Source: an uncultured Prevotellaceae bacterium (GTDB lineage: Bacteria; Bacteroidota; Bacteroidia; Bacteroidales; Bacteroidaceae). Taken from it: a stretch of 5,788 bases of DNA. A program made the translations under genes and the position numbers. A model generated the notes under the pieces. It did no database searches, was not told the DNA's origin, and saw only the letters and a list, made by a program, of their open reading frames with translations. The stretch is taken from assembly GCA_945787625.1 (NCBI GenBank), contig CALZJL010000084.1:1-5788 (forward strand), given 5' to 3'. Shown here piece after piece: positions 5,316 through 5,788 of the stretch. Numbering within the stretch: position 1 is the first letter of the stretch; each line of letters starts with the position of its first letter.

Positions 5316-5788
5316 ATGAAAACAACAATCAGCATCATCGCCCTGCTCGCATCACTCGCCTCATGCAGCCACAGTACCGGCAACGCCCACGAAGACTCGC
5401 CCTCCGACACCATCGAAGCAGTCCCCGACACCCTACCCCAAGGAAAAGCCCTCAACGACATACGCTTCGACGGCTGGAGTCGCAGCCAATGGTTAGACAA
5501 CGATTATATCCGCACCGTACGCCGATACCTCGACGACTACACCGCCGGCAAGGAGACCAATCCCGACCTCGACCCCTACAGAGAGCAAGTCAAAAGCAAG
5601 TTTGTCATCTACGACATCAACCCCTACATAGTGGGAGGAGCCATTGTCCGCATCGTCTTCCTCGACCTGCCCGACAGAGTCTTCAGTTGCTGGGTATACA
5701 GCACCGTCAACGAAGAAGAAGAAACAGTCGAAAGCTATGAGTTCCGCTCAATCCACATCGAAGACGAACACACTGACTTCACCCGAGG
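5316..5788 (+). CDS. Predicted lipoprotein, 3' end beyond the window
   Basis: The frame opens with an ATG at 5316 and stays open for 157 codons to the window edge. The N-terminus, MKTTISIIALLASLASC, is a signal peptide with lipobox LASC and acceptor cysteine C17. The mature protein should therefore be lipidated and sit on the inner or outer membrane, facing the periplasm or the surface. Residues about 20-45 form an acidic, proline-containing linker (HEDSPSDTIEAVPDTLPQ). A mixed alpha/beta region follows, with DGWSRSQWLDNDYIRTVRRYLDDY, then KSKFVIYDINPYIVGGAIVR and DRVFSCWVYSTV. I do not recognise the family. It starts 16 bp after the preceding stop codon, consistent with one operon. The ATG is preceded by an A-rich stretch. 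The length and C-terminus cannot be judged. Confidence 0.85.
   Translation, partial: MKTTISIIALLASLASCSHSTGNAHEDSPSDTIEAVPDTLPQGKALNDIRFDGWSRSQWLDNDYIRTVRRYLDDYTAGKETNPDLDPYREQVKSKFVIYDINPYIVGGAIVRIVFLDLPDRVFSCWVYSTVNEEEETVESYEFRSIHIEDEHTDFTR

Overview
The window carries six genes, all on the + strand, and looks like a chromosomal segment of a fairly GC-rich member of the Bacteroidetes, most likely the order Bacteroidales. This rests on the close resemblance of the ClpB protein to Bacteroidales ClpB as I recall it, A-rich leaders without a clear Shine-Dalgarno, a Bacteroidetes-type -7 promoter match (TAnnTTTG), and a short Cys-lipobox lipoprotein. The genus is not determinable by eye. Codon use is heavily C- and A-ending, so the coding strand is strongly C-rich over G.

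Left part (1-2478): the 3' end of an unrecognised gene is followed by aguA (agmatine deiminase) and aguB (N-carbamoylputrescine amidase). Together these two enzymes convert agmatine to putrescine. The gap before aguA (149-445) and the gap before aguB (1424-1602) each hold the same composite element. A G-rich array of GGTT-type 8-bp units starts at or inside the stop codon of the upstream gene. A conserved 18-bp junction that resembles a Bacteroidetes promoter follows, then a short spacer. A C-rich array of AACCTTAT/AACCTTAA/AACCTCAA units then runs up to the next start codon. The two arms are inverted relative to each other. They include a perfect 26-bp inverted repeat in the first gap and a perfect 15-bp one in the second. 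The 5' leader and 3' trailer of aguA are also perfectly complementary over 23 bp.

Right part (2479-5788): a 108-bp gap with an unrelated 10-bp-arm inverted repeat precedes a ClpB-type disaggregase of only 690 residues. It has both ATPase domains and the coiled-coil M domain, but it lacks the N-terminal domain and has a shortened segment after sensor 1 of the second ATPase domain. Gaps of 19 and 16 bp lead to a membrane-anchored protein with a possible YbjN-like domain and then to a lipoprotein cut by the window end. These three probably form one transcription unit. No RNA genes, insertion sequences or CRISPR arrays were seen. The most unusual signal is the pair of telomere-like inverted repeat elements flanking aguA.
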